Shown here: in pieces, positions 18,532 through 27,343 of the stretch
Layout: every line of letters begins with the position of its first letter
Numbering within the stretch: position 1 is the first letter of the stretch
Assembly (NCBI RefSeq): GCF_000262545.1
Contig: NZ_JH660660.1
Span: 1,918,185-1,982,184 of the forward strand
Reading direction: 5' to 3'
Source: Prevotella bivia DSM 20514
GTDB taxonomy: Bacteria > Bacteroidota > Bacteroidia > Bacteroidales > Bacteroidaceae
DNA: 64,000 nucleotides
Position numbers and translations under genes: made by a program
Notes under the pieces: model-generated
Database searches by the model: none
What the model was told of the DNA's origin: nothing
The model's input: only the letters and a program-made list of their open reading frames with translations

Positions 18532-19407
18532 ATGGATAAGAAATATTTTGCTCCTTCAGAACTTATTATTAACGAGGATGGTAGTATTTTTCACCTTCAT
18601 GTTAAGCCAGAGGAACTTGCAGATAAGGTAATATTAGTGGGTGATCCTGGGCGTGTAGCTTTAGTTGCGTCTCACTTTGAAAAGATAGAGAGCGAAGCTA
18701 ATAGTCGTGAATTCCGTACTGTTACGGGTATTTATAAAGGGAAGCAAATTACAGCCCTAAGCACAGGTATTGGATGTGATAATATAGATATTGTAGTAAA
18801 CGAACTTGATGCACTTGCTAATATAGATTTCAAAACTCGTAAAGAAAAAGACGAATTGCGCTCGCTTACACTTGTACGTATTGGTACTTGTGGAGGTTTG
18901 CAACTTAACACTCCAGTGGGTACTTATATTGCTTCGCAGAAGAGTATTGGTTTTGATGGTTTGCTCAACTTCTATGCTCGTCGTAATGAAGTGTGCGATC
19001 TAGAGTTTGAAAAGGAGTTTAAGAAGCAAGTGGAATGGGATGATCACATGGGTAACCCATACGTGGCAAATGCCGATATAGCATTAACAGAACAGATAGC
19101 ACAAGACGATATGGTGCGCGGTGTTACTATAGCTTGTGGAGGTTTCTTTGGTCCACAAGGGCGTGAACTACGTTTGCCTTTACATGATCCAAAGCTAAAC
19201 GAAAAGATTGAGACATTCGAATATAAAGGTATGCACATCACTAATTTTGAGATGGAATCATCAGCCCTTGCAGGTCTTGCTTCGCTAATGGGACACAAGG
19301 CACTTACTTGTTGTATGGTAATTGCTAATCGTCTTGTAAAAGAAGTAAATAGTGGTTATAAGAATACCATTGATGGTCTTATAACTCGTGTGCTAGATCG
19401 TATTTAA
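18532..19407 (+). CDS. udp: nucleoside phosphorylase, uridine phosphorylase type
   Basis: Phosphorolysis of a nucleoside, most likely uridine, for pyrimidine salvage. 291 residues from MDKKYFAPSELIINEDG. The family signature GDPGRVALVASHFE (phosphate site) is near residue 45, with STGIGCDN, RIGTCGG and the base-contact region NFEMESSALAGLASL further on. The start at 18532 is preferred to an upstream frame that would begin beside the promoter. Distinguishing uridine from purine specificity is inference. Confidence 0.85.
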   Translation: MDKKYFAPSELIINEDGSIFHLHVKPEELADKVILVGDPGRVALVASHFEKIESEANSREFRTVTGIYKGKQITALSTGIGCDNIDIVVNELDALANIDFKTRKEKDELRSLTLVRIGTCGGLQLNTPVGTYIASQKSIGFDGLLNFYARRNEVCDLEFEKEFKKQVEWDDHMGNPYVANADIALTEQIAQDDMVRGVTIACGGFFGPQGRELRLPLHDPKLNEKIETFEYKGMHITNFEMESSALAGLASLMGHKALTCCMVIANRLVKEVNSGYKNTIDGLITRVLDRI

Positions 19408-19412
19408 AATAA

Positions 19413-19523
19413 TTGATAATCTTATCCAATTGAAAATTGAGAATTGATCATTGATAATTTTCTAGGAATACTAGGAAACCTAGGGCGGATAATTCTCAAC
19501 TCTCAATTGGATAAGATTCTCAA
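19413..19523. repeat. long imperfect inverted repeat between udp and mnmE
   Basis: Arms of 33 bp (19413-19445 and 19491-19523) with about four mismatches and a 45-base loop. Core of each arm: TTATCCAATTG and CAATTGGATAA. The loop itself holds CTAGG-AAA-CCTAG. The right part runs into AATTCTC heptamers (19513-19533). The element fills almost the whole udp-mnmE gap and could be a terminator, a MITE-like element or both. Confidence 0.75.
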
Positions 19524-19544
19524 TTCTCAATTCCCACTTTTCAA

Positions 19545-20897
19545 TTGATTTCAATAGTGTCCGATACAATTTGCGCCCTTGCCACTCAATCTGGGGGTGC
19601 CCTTGGTATTATTCGCATTGCTGGTTCCGAGGCTATACCCTTTGTTAATTCTATTTTTAGTAAAGATATAACATCGGCTAAAGCAAATACTATCCATTAC
19701 GGCAATATCCTTGATCAGAGCGGAAAGGTTATTGATGAGGTAGTGGTATCTCTTTGGCGTGCCCCACATTCTTATACAGGTGAAGATGCAATCGAAATAT
19801 CATGCCACGGCTCTTCCTTTATCTTACAAGAAGTGCTTCATGCGCTTATAGCGAGTGGATGTAGGCAAGCTAATCCAGGAGAGTTTACACAACGCGCTTA
19901 CCTTAATGGCAAGATGGATCTCTCACAAGCAGAGGCTGTGGCAGATTTGATAGCATCTTCTAATCGTGCTAGTTATGAAATGGCACTCTCACAATTGAAA
20001 GGACATTTCAGCGATGAACTTACCACATTGCGTAAGCGTTTGCTTAAAATTACTTCACTCCTTGAGTTAGAACTCGACTTTTCTGAGCATGAAGAACTTG
20101 AGTTTGCCGATCGTTCAGAGTTAGTAGATCTTACCAACGAGATAGATGAGAAGGTTTTGTCTTTGGCTCAATCTTTTAAGACAGGGCAAGCCTTGAAACG
20201 TGGAATTTCTGTGGCTATCATTGGCAAGACAAATGTGGGTAAATCTACCTTGCTCAATCAGTTGTTGGGTGAGGAGCGTGCTATCGTTTCTAACATAGAA
20301 GGCACCACACGCGATGTGATAGAAGATACAACCGATATAAATGGTATAACTTTCCGTTTTATTGATACAGCAGGTATTCGTGAGACTACAGATGTCGTAG
20401 AACAACTGGGTATTCAACGCACGTATAAGGAGTTGGATAATGCACAGATTGTGATGTGGATATTAGATATAGATCCAACGCAAGAAGAGTACAATGAAAT
20501 AAAGGAGAGGGTAGGAGAGAAACCTATTGTTGTGGTGCGAAATAAGATTGATACTATTAAAACAAGCACACAATCTCCCCTCGTTACCATCTCTATCTCT
20601 GCTAAGCAAGGTACTAACATGCATGACTTGGAGCAATTACTCTATCAGAAAGCCAATATTCCTGCTTTTACAGAGAACTCTGTTATCGTTACTAATGCCC
20701 GGCATTACGATGCCCTCACCCGAGCTCACGAAGCTCTCCTTCGTGTCCTTTCAGCTTTTAGTATGGAACTTTCAGGCGACCTTGTTGCCGAAGATCTCAA
20801 AGATGTTATCGCTATCCTTGGAGAAATCACAGGTACACAGATCTCTAGTCAAGAGACACTGAATAATATTTTTAAGCATTTTTGCATAGGTAAATAG
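19545..20897 (+). CDS. mnmE: tRNA uridine-5-carboxymethylaminomethyl modification GTPase MnmE
   Basis: Works with MnmG to modify U34 of tRNAs. 450 residues: N-terminal tetrahydrofolate-binding domain (about 1-120), helical domain, G domain with GKTNVGKST at 227-235 and DTAG at 274-277, and the C-terminal CIGK motif with its catalytic Cys. There is no ATG at the start. TTG at 19545 opens the frame. GTG at 19557 (giving M-S-D-T-I-C-A) is an equally plausible or better start, since SDTICALAT is where family similarity begins. Confidence 0.95.
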   Translation: MISIVSDTICALATQSGGALGIIRIAGSEAIPFVNSIFSKDITSAKANTIHYGNILDQSGKVIDEVVVSLWRAPHSYTGEDAIEISCHGSSFILQEVLHALIASGCRQANPGEFTQRAYLNGKMDLSQAEAVADLIASSNRASYEMALSQLKGHFSDELTTLRKRLLKITSLLELELDFSEHEELEFADRSELVDLTNEIDEKVLSLAQSFKTGQALKRGISVAIIGKTNVGKSTLLNQLLGEERAIVSNIEGTTRDVIEDTTDINGITFRFIDTAGIRETTDVVEQLGIQRTYKELDNAQIVMWILDIDPTQEEYNEIKERVGEKPIVVVRNKIDTIKTSTQSPLVTISISAKQGTNMHDLEQLLYQKANIPAFTENSVIVTNARHYDALTRAHEALLRVLSAFSMELSGDLVAEDLKDVIAILGEITGTQISSQETLNNIFKHFCIGK

Positions 20898-21090
20898 TAA
20901 AATACTAATCTTTAAATGGTGATAGATTATGGTTTATTTAGTAATAGATAAGGTTTTATCTGATAAAAGGTGAAGTTTTGTACGCAAAAATAAATTAAAA
21001 ATATTTTCCAAAGCTGACGCTTTGCGTTTAAAAAGATACTTTATTGATAGATAAAATATAAGTTTTTCTTTTTTAAAAAGGTATTAAGGG
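20898..21090. other. AT-rich gap after mnmE
   Basis: No gene seen. One unit resembling the 22-bp repeat lies at 20965-20986 (AAAAGGTGAAGTTTTG), with a related TAAGGTTTTATC just before it. This is too degenerate to call an array. Confidence 0.35.
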
Positions 21091-21126
21091 AATGAGCGGC
21101 ACATTTTTATAGATGCACCGCTCATT
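21091..21126. terminator. hairpin GAGCGGCACATTTT type, copy 1
   Basis: Stem AATGAGCGG / CCGCTCATT, loop about 18 bases, followed by TATTTTTTAT on the plus strand. It lies 46 bp beyond the stop of the minus-strand yhcH gene and so between convergent mnmE and yhcH. A sister hairpin with the same left arm and loop start lies at 21756-21782. Confidence 0.7.
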
Positions 21127-21171
21127 ATTTTTTATGCGTTAAAGGATAGAACAAATAATACCTATACTTCT

Positions 21172-21618
21172 CTATATCAGCAATTTTCCTATTAGTTTGC
21201 GTTGTGTCCCCTCACCAATGATAGGTGCATGGGCATCTTCTGGGAAGAAGATTGTGAATTCGTTAGGTGAAACCGTGAAATAGGTTTGGGCAGGTTTAAA
21301 GTATAAGCCACAATCGCGCGCTTCATCGTAGGGGATATCGGGTTTGCCTAGTTTGTTAATAGGCGACCAGCCCATTGTCTCGTTCACTAATAATGGGATT
21401 TGAACATCGATGTATTTTTTGTGAAATTCCAGCTTTTGTTGCTCTTTGTCTAATAGCGAAGATACATCTAAATTGATGAAAAGAGCATCGTCATCTAACG
21501 TAATTCTTCCTGCTGAAAGTTTGGAGAAATCGGTTGATTTGATATATTCAAATAACTCTTGCATGCGTGGATGCAGAGAGTAATAACGCACTGCATCTTG
21601 TAAGTTTGCTAGTATCAT
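21172..21618 (-). CDS. YhcH/YjgK/YiaL family protein (probable sugar anomerase)
   Basis: 148 residues of a single cupin-like domain. Family members include the N-acetylneuraminate anomerase and the beta subunit of evolved beta-galactosidase. Typical pieces are DVQIPLLVNETMGW, YFKPAQTYFTVSPNEFTIFFPEDAHAPII and the ending RKLIGKLLI. It probably speeds anomer interconversion of a sugar in catabolism. It has its own TAAGTTTG box and is flanked by two similar hairpins. No sialic acid genes are nearby, so the substrate is open. Confidence 0.88.
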   Translation of the reverse strand: MILANLQDAVRYYSLHPRMQELFEYIKSTDFSKLSAGRITLDDDALFINLDVSSLLDKEQQKLEFHKKYIDVQIPLLVNETMGWSPINKLGKPDIPYDEARDCGLYFKPAQTYFTVSPNEFTIFFPEDAHAPIIGEGTQRKLIGKLLI

Positions 21619-21646
21619 AGTGTATTTTATTTATTGTTTATACTTA

Positions 21647-21654
21647 CAAACTTA
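21647..21654 (-). promoter_or_regulatory. -7 box (TAAGTTTG) for the yhcH-like gene
   Basis: On the minus strand TAAGTTTG, a TAnnTTTG match, 28 bp upstream of the ATG at 21618. Confidence 0.5.
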
Positions 21655-21755
21655 CAAAAATTATTCCACGGTGTTCCTAGATATAGCCAATGAAGTTTGA
21701 AAAAATGGACTTTAGCTTTATTATTTATCTATGAATTGGTTACAACATAAAAGAG

Positions 21756-21782
21756 GAGCGGCACATTTTCCATGTACCGCTC
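21756..21782. terminator. hairpin GAGCGGCACATTTT type, copy 2
   Basis: GAGCGG-CACAT-TTTCC-ATGTA-CCGCTC, almost fully paired, 71 bp downstream of the minus-strand symporter stop. It shares 14 bases with the hairpin at 21091-21126 on the other side of the yhcH-like gene. Confidence 0.7.
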
Positions 21783-21852
21783 TCTGTGTTCTACAGTTAA
21801 AACGAATAACGAGGGAGCAAGAAATACTCCTTCAACTTATTGTGTCGACTTA

Positions 21853-23316
21853 TTATATTAAGTGCATCTGACCGATGACGAATAATAGGACATAGCCTAG
21901 AACGAGCGATATAAGACCACAACTTAATCCTACTTTCAACATTTGATTCTGCTTTACGAGTCCTGTAGAGTAGGCAATGGCGTTAGGAGGAGTTGAAATA
22001 GGTAAACACATAGCACAAGATGCAGCGATAGCAATACCAACTAAAACAATGCTTGTCCCACCAATGCCGTCCAATTTATTACCCATACCACGGCATACTA
22101 CTGCGAGAATAGGAACAAGTAATGCAGCTGTTGCAGTGTTTGAAATGAAATTGGAGAGGAGATAGCAGATTAAGCCAGAAATCAGCATAATGAATATAGG
22201 ACTCCATGAGCCGAACGGAATACTCTCGATTGCGGCATCAGCCAATCCTGAACTGTCCATACCTAGCCCAATGGCAAATCCTCCAGCCACCATCCAAATA
22301 ACACTCCAGTCGATTTTCTGGAGGTCTTTTGCTGTTATAACACCCGTGATGGCGAATATACCCATTGGAATCATAGAGACGGTGTTGGTATCAATACCAG
22401 TAATTTCTTTAGGAATTACCCAAAGGAGTATGGTAAGAGTGAAGGTTGCCATAACTACCCACATTCTCCACCCACGGTGAACGGCTCCATCAATCTTCAG
22501 TTCGATAGTTTTCTGTGTGAAAGGGTAATAGTGAAGGATAACTTTCCAAGAGATTATCAACAAGATGATGACGGTAGGCATCATAAGCAGAGCCCACTGT
22601 GCAAATCCAATGTTCATATTGAGCCCTGCAGGGTCGTTGAGATACTTCAAGGCGATGAGGTTAGGAGGGGTTCCGATGGGCGTTCCCAAACCTCCTAAAT
22701 TTGCAGCAACGGGGATTGATAAGGTCAATGCAATACGACCTTTACCGTTTGCTGGTAGTGCAGCAAATACCGGTGCAAGGAAAGTAAGCATCAATGCAGC
22801 TGTAGCTGTATTAGAGATAAACATAGAGAATAATCCTGTGATAAGTAGGAAACCTAGTAAGACATTCTCGCTCTTTTTTCCGAATGGTCGGATAAGATTT
22901 CGTGCTAACAAGGTGTCAAGTCCCGATTTAGATGCGGCTATTGCTATGATGAAACCTGCAAGGAAAAGCATAATGATAGGGTCGGCAAATGAAGCCATTA
23001 TCTCTGTCGAGTCTAGTAACTTTCCTACATTATCTCCTTTGAATACACCAAAAGCATTTTTTGATACTGTAACACACATAATAGCTGTGAGGGCGAGTGA
23101 TGTTGCCCAAGCAGGGATGCACTCGGTGAGCCAAGAAAGGATTGCAAAAACAAAGATTGCTATAACGCGTTGTTGAACGATTGTAAGACCATCGATACCG
23201 AAAACATTGGAAGGTAGGTTCCAAACGATGGTCGTAACCACAATGATGGCAAGCAGTTGCCATACTTTCTTCTTATTGATGTGGTTAGAAAGTGCATTAG
23301 AAATGTCTTCTGCCAT
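21853..23316 (-). CDS. DASS/SLC13 family sodium:anion symporter
   Basis: Inner-membrane carrier for dicarboxylate, sulfate or a similar anion. 487 residues with many hydrophobic segments and two SNT motifs, SNTATAALM in the first half and SNTATAALL in the second, the inverted-repeat sodium/substrate clamshell signature of the DASS family. The segments PIGTPPN and PISTPPNAIAYSTG next to them are the paired substrate loops. Citrate, succinate or sulfate cannot be separated by eye. It stands alone between two intergenic hairpin regions. Confidence 0.92.
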   Translation of the reverse strand: MAEDISNALSNHINKKKVWQLLAIIVVTTIVWNLPSNVFGIDGLTIVQQRVIAIFVFAILSWLTECIPAWATSLALTAIMCVTVSKNAFGVFKGDNVGKLLDSTEIMASFADPIIMLFLAGFIIAIAASKSGLDTLLARNLIRPFGKKSENVLLGFLLITGLFSMFISNTATAALMLTFLAPVFAALPANGKGRIALTLSIPVAANLGGLGTPIGTPPNLIALKYLNDPAGLNMNIGFAQWALLMMPTVIILLIISWKVILHYYPFTQKTIELKIDGAVHRGWRMWVVMATFTLTILLWVIPKEITGIDTNTVSMIPMGIFAITGVITAKDLQKIDWSVIWMVAGGFAIGLGMDSSGLADAAIESIPFGSWSPIFIMLISGLICYLLSNFISNTATAALLVPILAVVCRGMGNKLDGIGGTSIVLVGIAIAASCAMCLPISTPPNAIAYSTGLVKQNQMLKVGLSCGLISLVLGYVLLFVIGQMHLI

Positions 23317-23404
23317 AATTGAAACTGTTTAGTATTGTTAGTAATAATTGCTGACTAAGTTACAAAAAAAAACTTATTACATTCAATAAGCCACAGTTTT
23401 TTTG

Positions 23405-23412
23405 TATTTTTG
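23405..23412 (+). promoter_or_regulatory. -7 box (TATTTTTG) for the BtuF-like gene
   Basis: TAnnTTTG match 18 bp before the ATG at 23431. It excludes the longer frame from 23410. Confidence 0.55.
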
Positions 23413-23430
23413 CACAAATATTTTTCAATT

Positions 23431-24561
23431 ATGTGGAAATATATATTCTATTTTTTTTCTCTGTTGTTAGTTTTGACGAGTTGTAATATTCGTAAGCATA
23501 CTGATAGTAGTGATGTCGAAGAAGGCGACACTTTAAAGCTTGAGTATGCAAAGCATCTAACTATAGTGAAATACTCTGATTTTACTAAGGTAGAAATACA
23601 TAATCCATGGAAAAAGCATACAATCTTGCATACTTATTATTTATCGGATGCTCCTATAAAGAAAGCTGTATCTGACAAAGAAAATCTTATAGTCTTACCA
23701 CTGAAGCGTTGTGTGGTTTTTACTACTGCTCATGCTAATTTGTTCGAGATGTTGGAAGCTCAAAAATCAATCGTAGGTGTAACCGACCTTAAATATATGC
23801 TGATCTCTGATGTTCAGAAGCGTGCCCAACAGGCTGATGGTGCAGAAGGAAAAATTACAGATTGTGGCGAGAGCATGAAACCTAATGTGGAGAAAATAAT
23901 CACGTTGGAGCCTCAAGCCATCTTCGTTTCGCCTTTTGAGAATAGTGGGGGGTATGGCAGATTAGATAAAGCAGGTGTTCCGTTAATAGAGTGTGCTGAG
24001 TATATGGAGACGTCGGCATTGGGTAGAGCAGAGTGGATGAAGTTTTATGGTATACTTGTTGGTAAGGAAAAAGAAGCCGACTCATTATTTAATGTCGTAA
24101 AGACCAATTATTGGAAATTGCATAACTTAGCAAAGAAGAGTAAGCTTTCGCGTAGTGTTTTGCCAGATCGCAAGGTAGGTTCAGTGTGGTATGTACCTGG
24201 CGGTGAGAGTAGTGTAGGGTTACTTTATAAAGATGCTTTAGGAAAATATGCCTATAGTAGCGACAAACATAGTGGCAGCTTATCCTTGCCTTTTGAAACG
24301 ATTGTGTCAAAGTTTGGTAAGGCTGACTTTTGGATACTTTCTTATGTAGGGAATTGCAACAAGGAAATATTGCTACAAGAGTCGCCCGATTATAAGATTT
24401 TGAAGCCTCTTCGTGAAGGTGAGGTTTATGGTTGTAAGATAGACAAAGTTCCTTATTTTGAGGAAGTGAGTTGGCATCCCGATTGGCTTTTGCAAGATTT
24501 GATACAGCTTTTCCATCCAGATTTAAAGATAGCCCCTTTAAGATATTATAAGCGTTTGTAA
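23431..24561 (+). CDS. ABC transporter substrate-binding lipoprotein (BtuF/FepB-like, TroA superfamily)
   Basis: Captures iron-siderophore, haem or cobalamin and hands it to a FecCD-type permease. 376 residues from MWKYIFYFF. The N-terminal signal ends in the lipobox LVLTSC, so it is lipid-anchored. Family pieces are VVFTTAHANLFEMLEAQKS, VGVTDLKYM and VEKIITLEPQAIFVSP in the first lobe. The central helix leads to the second lobe, which has GGES and SWHPDWLLQDL. The permease gene follows 18 bp later. The ligand is not identifiable. No cobalamin riboswitch was recognised upstream. Confidence 0.88.
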   Translation: MWKYIFYFFSLLLVLTSCNIRKHTDSSDVEEGDTLKLEYAKHLTIVKYSDFTKVEIHNPWKKHTILHTYYLSDAPIKKAVSDKENLIVLPLKRCVVFTTAHANLFEMLEAQKSIVGVTDLKYMLISDVQKRAQQADGAEGKITDCGESMKPNVEKIITLEPQAIFVSPFENSGGYGRLDKAGVPLIECAEYMETSALGRAEWMKFYGILVGKEKEADSLFNVVKTNYWKLHNLAKKSKLSRSVLPDRKVGSVWYVPGGESSVGLLYKDALGKYAYSSDKHSGSLSLPFETIVSKFGKADFWILSYVGNCNKEILLQESPDYKILKPLREGEVYGCKIDKVPYFEEVSWHPDWLLQDLIQLFHPDLKIAPLRYYKRL

Positions 24562-24579
24562 AATGTTATAGCCTAAGTG

Positions 24580-25596
24580 ATGAAGCAACATAATATAGTT
24601 ATTAATGCTTTTCTTGTTGTTGGAATAGCAGTTCTGTTTTGTTTCAATCTTTGTATTGGAGCTGTGGAAATTCCTCTTTTAGAGATAATTAGTATATTGC
24701 GAGGCGTAGAGGTGGAAGATGATAGTTGGCGTTTTATAATTTTAGAAAACAGATTGCCACAAGCTATTACAGCATTGCTATGTGGTAGTGTGTTGGCTGC
24801 AAATGGATTAATCTTACAAACCTTATTTAGTAATCCTTTGGCTGGACCTGATGTTTTTGGCATTAATAGTGGAGCAGCACTAGGTGTGGCTTTGGTAATG
24901 TTATTATTAGGAGGCACTGTTTCGGTTTCAAGTTTTTCTTTTACAGGCTTTTTTGCTATTTTAATAGCTGCTTTTGTAGGGGCGATGGTAGTAACAATGC
25001 TTATATCCTTATTATCTAACTTTGTGCATAGCAATACAATGTTATTAGTAGTTGGTATTATGGTGGGATATTTGGCATCATCAGTGGTATCGCTTTTAAA
25101 TTTTTTCTCAACAGCAGATGGAGTAAAAAGCTATATGATTTGGGGGTTGGGCGATTTTGGTAGCGTATCTTCCAATCAGTTATTACCTTTCTCTATGCTT
25201 TGCCTTGTCGGAATTATTCTGACATTACTTTTGATAAAGCCATTAAATATATTGTCGTTAGGTTCTCTTTATGCTGAGAGTTTAGGTATTAACACAAAAA
25301 AAATGCGAACAGTTTTGCTAGCCTTAACAGGTATATTAACGGCAATTACTACCGCCTTTTGTGGTCCTATATTGTTTCTAGGTTTGGCTGTTCCGCACAT
25401 GGCACGCTTGGTGTTGAAGTCGGAAAACCAATTAAAGTTATTGCCAACAACACTTCTAAGTGGATCGTTAATAGCATTACTATGTAATCTTCTTTGTTTT
25501 CTTCCAAGAGAGAGTGGTGTTCTGCCATTAAATGTGGTAACACCTATTATTGGTGCCCCTGTTATTATCTATATTCTAATACGAAGTAGAAAATAG
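24580..25596 (+). CDS. FecCD/BtuC family ABC transporter permease
   Basis: Inner-membrane component for iron-chelate or cobalamin uptake, 338 residues with about nine to ten hydrophobic segments. Family signatures are RLPQAITALLCGSVLAANGLILQTLFSNPLAGPDVFGI near the N-terminus and GPILFLGLAVPHMARLV towards the C-terminus. A GTG at 24577 directly precedes the ATG at 24580; ATG is preferred. No ATP-binding subunit follows: the next gene, after 122 bp and a promoter, is a uracil permease. Confidence 0.92.
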   Translation: MKQHNIVINAFLVVGIAVLFCFNLCIGAVEIPLLEIISILRGVEVEDDSWRFIILENRLPQAITALLCGSVLAANGLILQTLFSNPLAGPDVFGINSGAALGVALVMLLLGGTVSVSSFSFTGFFAILIAAFVGAMVVTMLISLLSNFVHSNTMLLVVGIMVGYLASSVVSLLNFFSTADGVKSYMIWGLGDFGSVSSNQLLPFSMLCLVGIILTLLLIKPLNILSLGSLYAESLGINTKKMRTVLLALTGILTAITTAFCGPILFLGLAVPHMARLVLKSENQLKLLPTTLLSGSLIALLCNLLCFLPRESGVLPLNVVTPIIGAPVIIYILIRSRK

Positions 25597-25649
25597 CCGA
25601 CTAATAAAATATTTATCGTTTAGGTGATAGTTTCTTCCTATTAATTTTA

Positions 25650-25657
25650 TAATTTTG
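25650..25657 (+). promoter_or_regulatory. -7 box (TAATTTTG) for the uracil permease gene
   Basis: Perfect TAnnTTTG box 61 bp upstream of the ATG at 25719, showing that the permease gene is transcribed on its own and is not part of the BtuFC unit. Confidence 0.55.
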
Positions 25658-25718
25658 CACTCGATTAGCAAATATCATACTTGCTACCTCATAAAGAATT
25701 TACTCTTTATTAAATATA

Positions 25719-26927
25719 ATGGATACAAATAACTTAACAACTTTCAGAAAAACGTTGGTGGGAGTACAATTCCTCTTCGTTGCGTTTGGTGCTACCGTCT
25801 TAGTTCCGTTGCTCGTGGGGCTTGATCCTTCAACAGCATTATTTACGGCAGGTATAGGAACCTTCATCTTTCATCTCATTACGAAAGGTAAGGTTCCTAT
25901 TTTTTTAGGATCATCATTTGCCTTTATAGCCCCTATTATTGCAGCATCAAAAGAGTGGGGTATGCCAGGTACATTAGCTTCATTTGCAGGTGTGGCACTG
26001 GTTTATTTTGTGATGTCAGTATTGGTAAAATGGCAGGGAAAAGCTTTGCTTGATAAGATCTTCCCTCCTGTAGTTATTGGTCCTGTTATTATTTTGATAG
26101 GTCTGTCGCTTTCTGGCTCTGCTGTTGATATGGCTAAGACAAATTGGCTTTTAGCTTTTGTGTCATTGATAACAGCTATTTTAGTGTTAACCTTAGGTAA
26201 GGGATTGTTTAAGTTAGTGCCAGTTATTAGTGGTATTATTGTGGGCTATATTGTAGCTATGTTTATAGGTGAGGTCGATTTTAAACCTGTACAAGAAGCA
26301 GCTTGGTTTGCTTTACCTTCTGCAATATCAAATTTTCATCTACCACATTTTGCTTTGGAACCATTCCTTTATATGATACCAGTGGCTATAGCCCCTGTTA
26401 TTGAGCATGTAGGCGATGTATATGTAGTAAGTGCTGTTGCAGATAAAGACTTTGTGAAAGAGCCTGGTCTTCACCGTACAATGTTAGGTGATGGTCTTGC
26501 TTGTCTTGCTGCGAGCCTTTTTGGAGGTCCTCCTGTAACTACCTATAGTGAGGTAACTGGAGCTATGAGTATCACCAGGGTTACTCAGCCACAAGTTATA
26601 CGTATAGCAGCATTGACAGCAATTGTTTTTTCAGTAATTGGTAAGTTGAGCGCATTGCTAAGAAGTATTCCAACAGCAGTATTAGGGGGTATTATGCTAT
26701 TATTATTCGGAACGATAGCATCTGTTGGAATTCACAATCTTATTCAACATAGGGTAGACTTAAACCAAACACGTAATATTATTATTATTTCCGTAACATT
26801 AACAATGGGTATTGGCGGAGCAGTATTAAGTTTTGGTGGTTTTTCTATGAGTGGAATTGGACTAGCAGCGATTATTGGCGTTGTTCTTAATCTTGTTTTA
26901 CCTTCAGAAAATAAAGCAGATAAATAA
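25719..26927 (+). CDS. uraA: uracil/xanthine permease (NCS2 family, UraA-like)
   Basis: Nucleobase:cation symporter of the inner membrane, 402 residues with about 12-14 hydrophobic segments. NCS2 features: QFLFVAFGATVLVPLL near the N-terminus, the substrate-binding acidic residue in PVIEHVGD, and GGPPVTTYSEVTGAMSITRV. The similarity is closest to uracil permeases. With the nucleoside phosphorylase and carAB/pyrF elsewhere in the window it serves pyrimidine supply. Confidence 0.9.
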   Translation: MDTNNLTTFRKTLVGVQFLFVAFGATVLVPLLVGLDPSTALFTAGIGTFIFHLITKGKVPIFLGSSFAFIAPIIAASKEWGMPGTLASFAGVALVYFVMSVLVKWQGKALLDKIFPPVVIGPVIILIGLSLSGSAVDMAKTNWLLAFVSLITAILVLTLGKGLFKLVPVISGIIVGYIVAMFIGEVDFKPVQEAAWFALPSAISNFHLPHFALEPFLYMIPVAIAPVIEHVGDVYVVSAVADKDFVKEPGLHRTMLGDGLACLAASLFGGPPVTTYSEVTGAMSITRVTQPQVIRIAALTAIVFSVIGKLSALLRSIPTAVLGGIMLLLFGTIASVGIHNLIQHRVDLNQTRNIIIISVTLTMGIGGAVLSFGGFSMSGIGLAAIIGVVLNLVLPSENKADK

Positions 26928-26947
26928 AAAAAAGGATATGAACAATA

Positions 26948-26977
26948 AAGGGGATCACCTATTATGGCGATCCTCTT
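26948..26977. terminator. terminator between uraA and the 26983 gene
   Basis: Stem AAGGGGATC / GATCCTCTT with a 12-base loop, followed by T-rich sequence, between convergent genes. It can serve both. Confidence 0.7.
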
Positions 26978-26982
26978 TGTTA

Positions 26983-27309
26983 TTATAAGCGTAGTGTTCT
27001 TTTGTATCTTTCTTTCAATTCTTGATCGACTTCCTCAAGCGTTTTGCCATTTGCCAATCTTGATTTAAAATATCTCCAACCTAACCAAATACTAAGCATA
27101 CCTAATAGGGCAAGAATATATTGAAGAATAATAGATTTCACTACTTGTTGGAGGAGAGCTTCACATCCAATAAAGCCACCGATTAATAGCGTATAATCTA
27201 TTAACCCCCAACTATAATATGACTTTTTAATGGCTTGATATTCATCACTATTTAATCTTATCTTTTCTTTGTTTTCTTCCCAAAGATTTTCAAATTCTTG
27301 TTCTGTCAT
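26983..27309 (-). CDS. small two-helix membrane protein, unknown function
   Basis: 108 residues: a charged N-terminus, two hydrophobic segments (about 36-53 and 60-77) separated by a short loop and a charged C-terminal helix ending in KERYKRTLRL. I do not recognise a family. It follows hemW by 34 bp in the same direction, so it is probably co-transcribed, but no functional link is visible. Confidence 0.7.
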   Translation of the reverse strand: MTEQEFENLWEENKEKIRLNSDEYQAIKKSYYSWGLIDYTLLIGGFIGCEALLQQVVKSIILQYILALLGMLSIWLGWRYFKSRLANGKTLEEVDQELKERYKRTLRL

Positions 27310-27343
27310 AATCTATGTGTTTTAAAGCGTTTAAAACTCTATG

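Noticed and set aside
22565..23176. 203-codon ORF on the plus strand inside the DASS symporter
   Set aside because: It is the antisense of a clear membrane transporter and shows no family resemblance.
23317..23430. Cobalamin riboswitch in front of the BtuF-like gene
   Set aside because: The gap is only about 110 bases, contains a promoter and has no B12-box-like sequence.
24573..25034. 153-codon minus-strand ORF under the BtuC-like gene
   Set aside because: Shadow of a hydrophobic coding frame; low complexity with many Thr, Asn and Ile.
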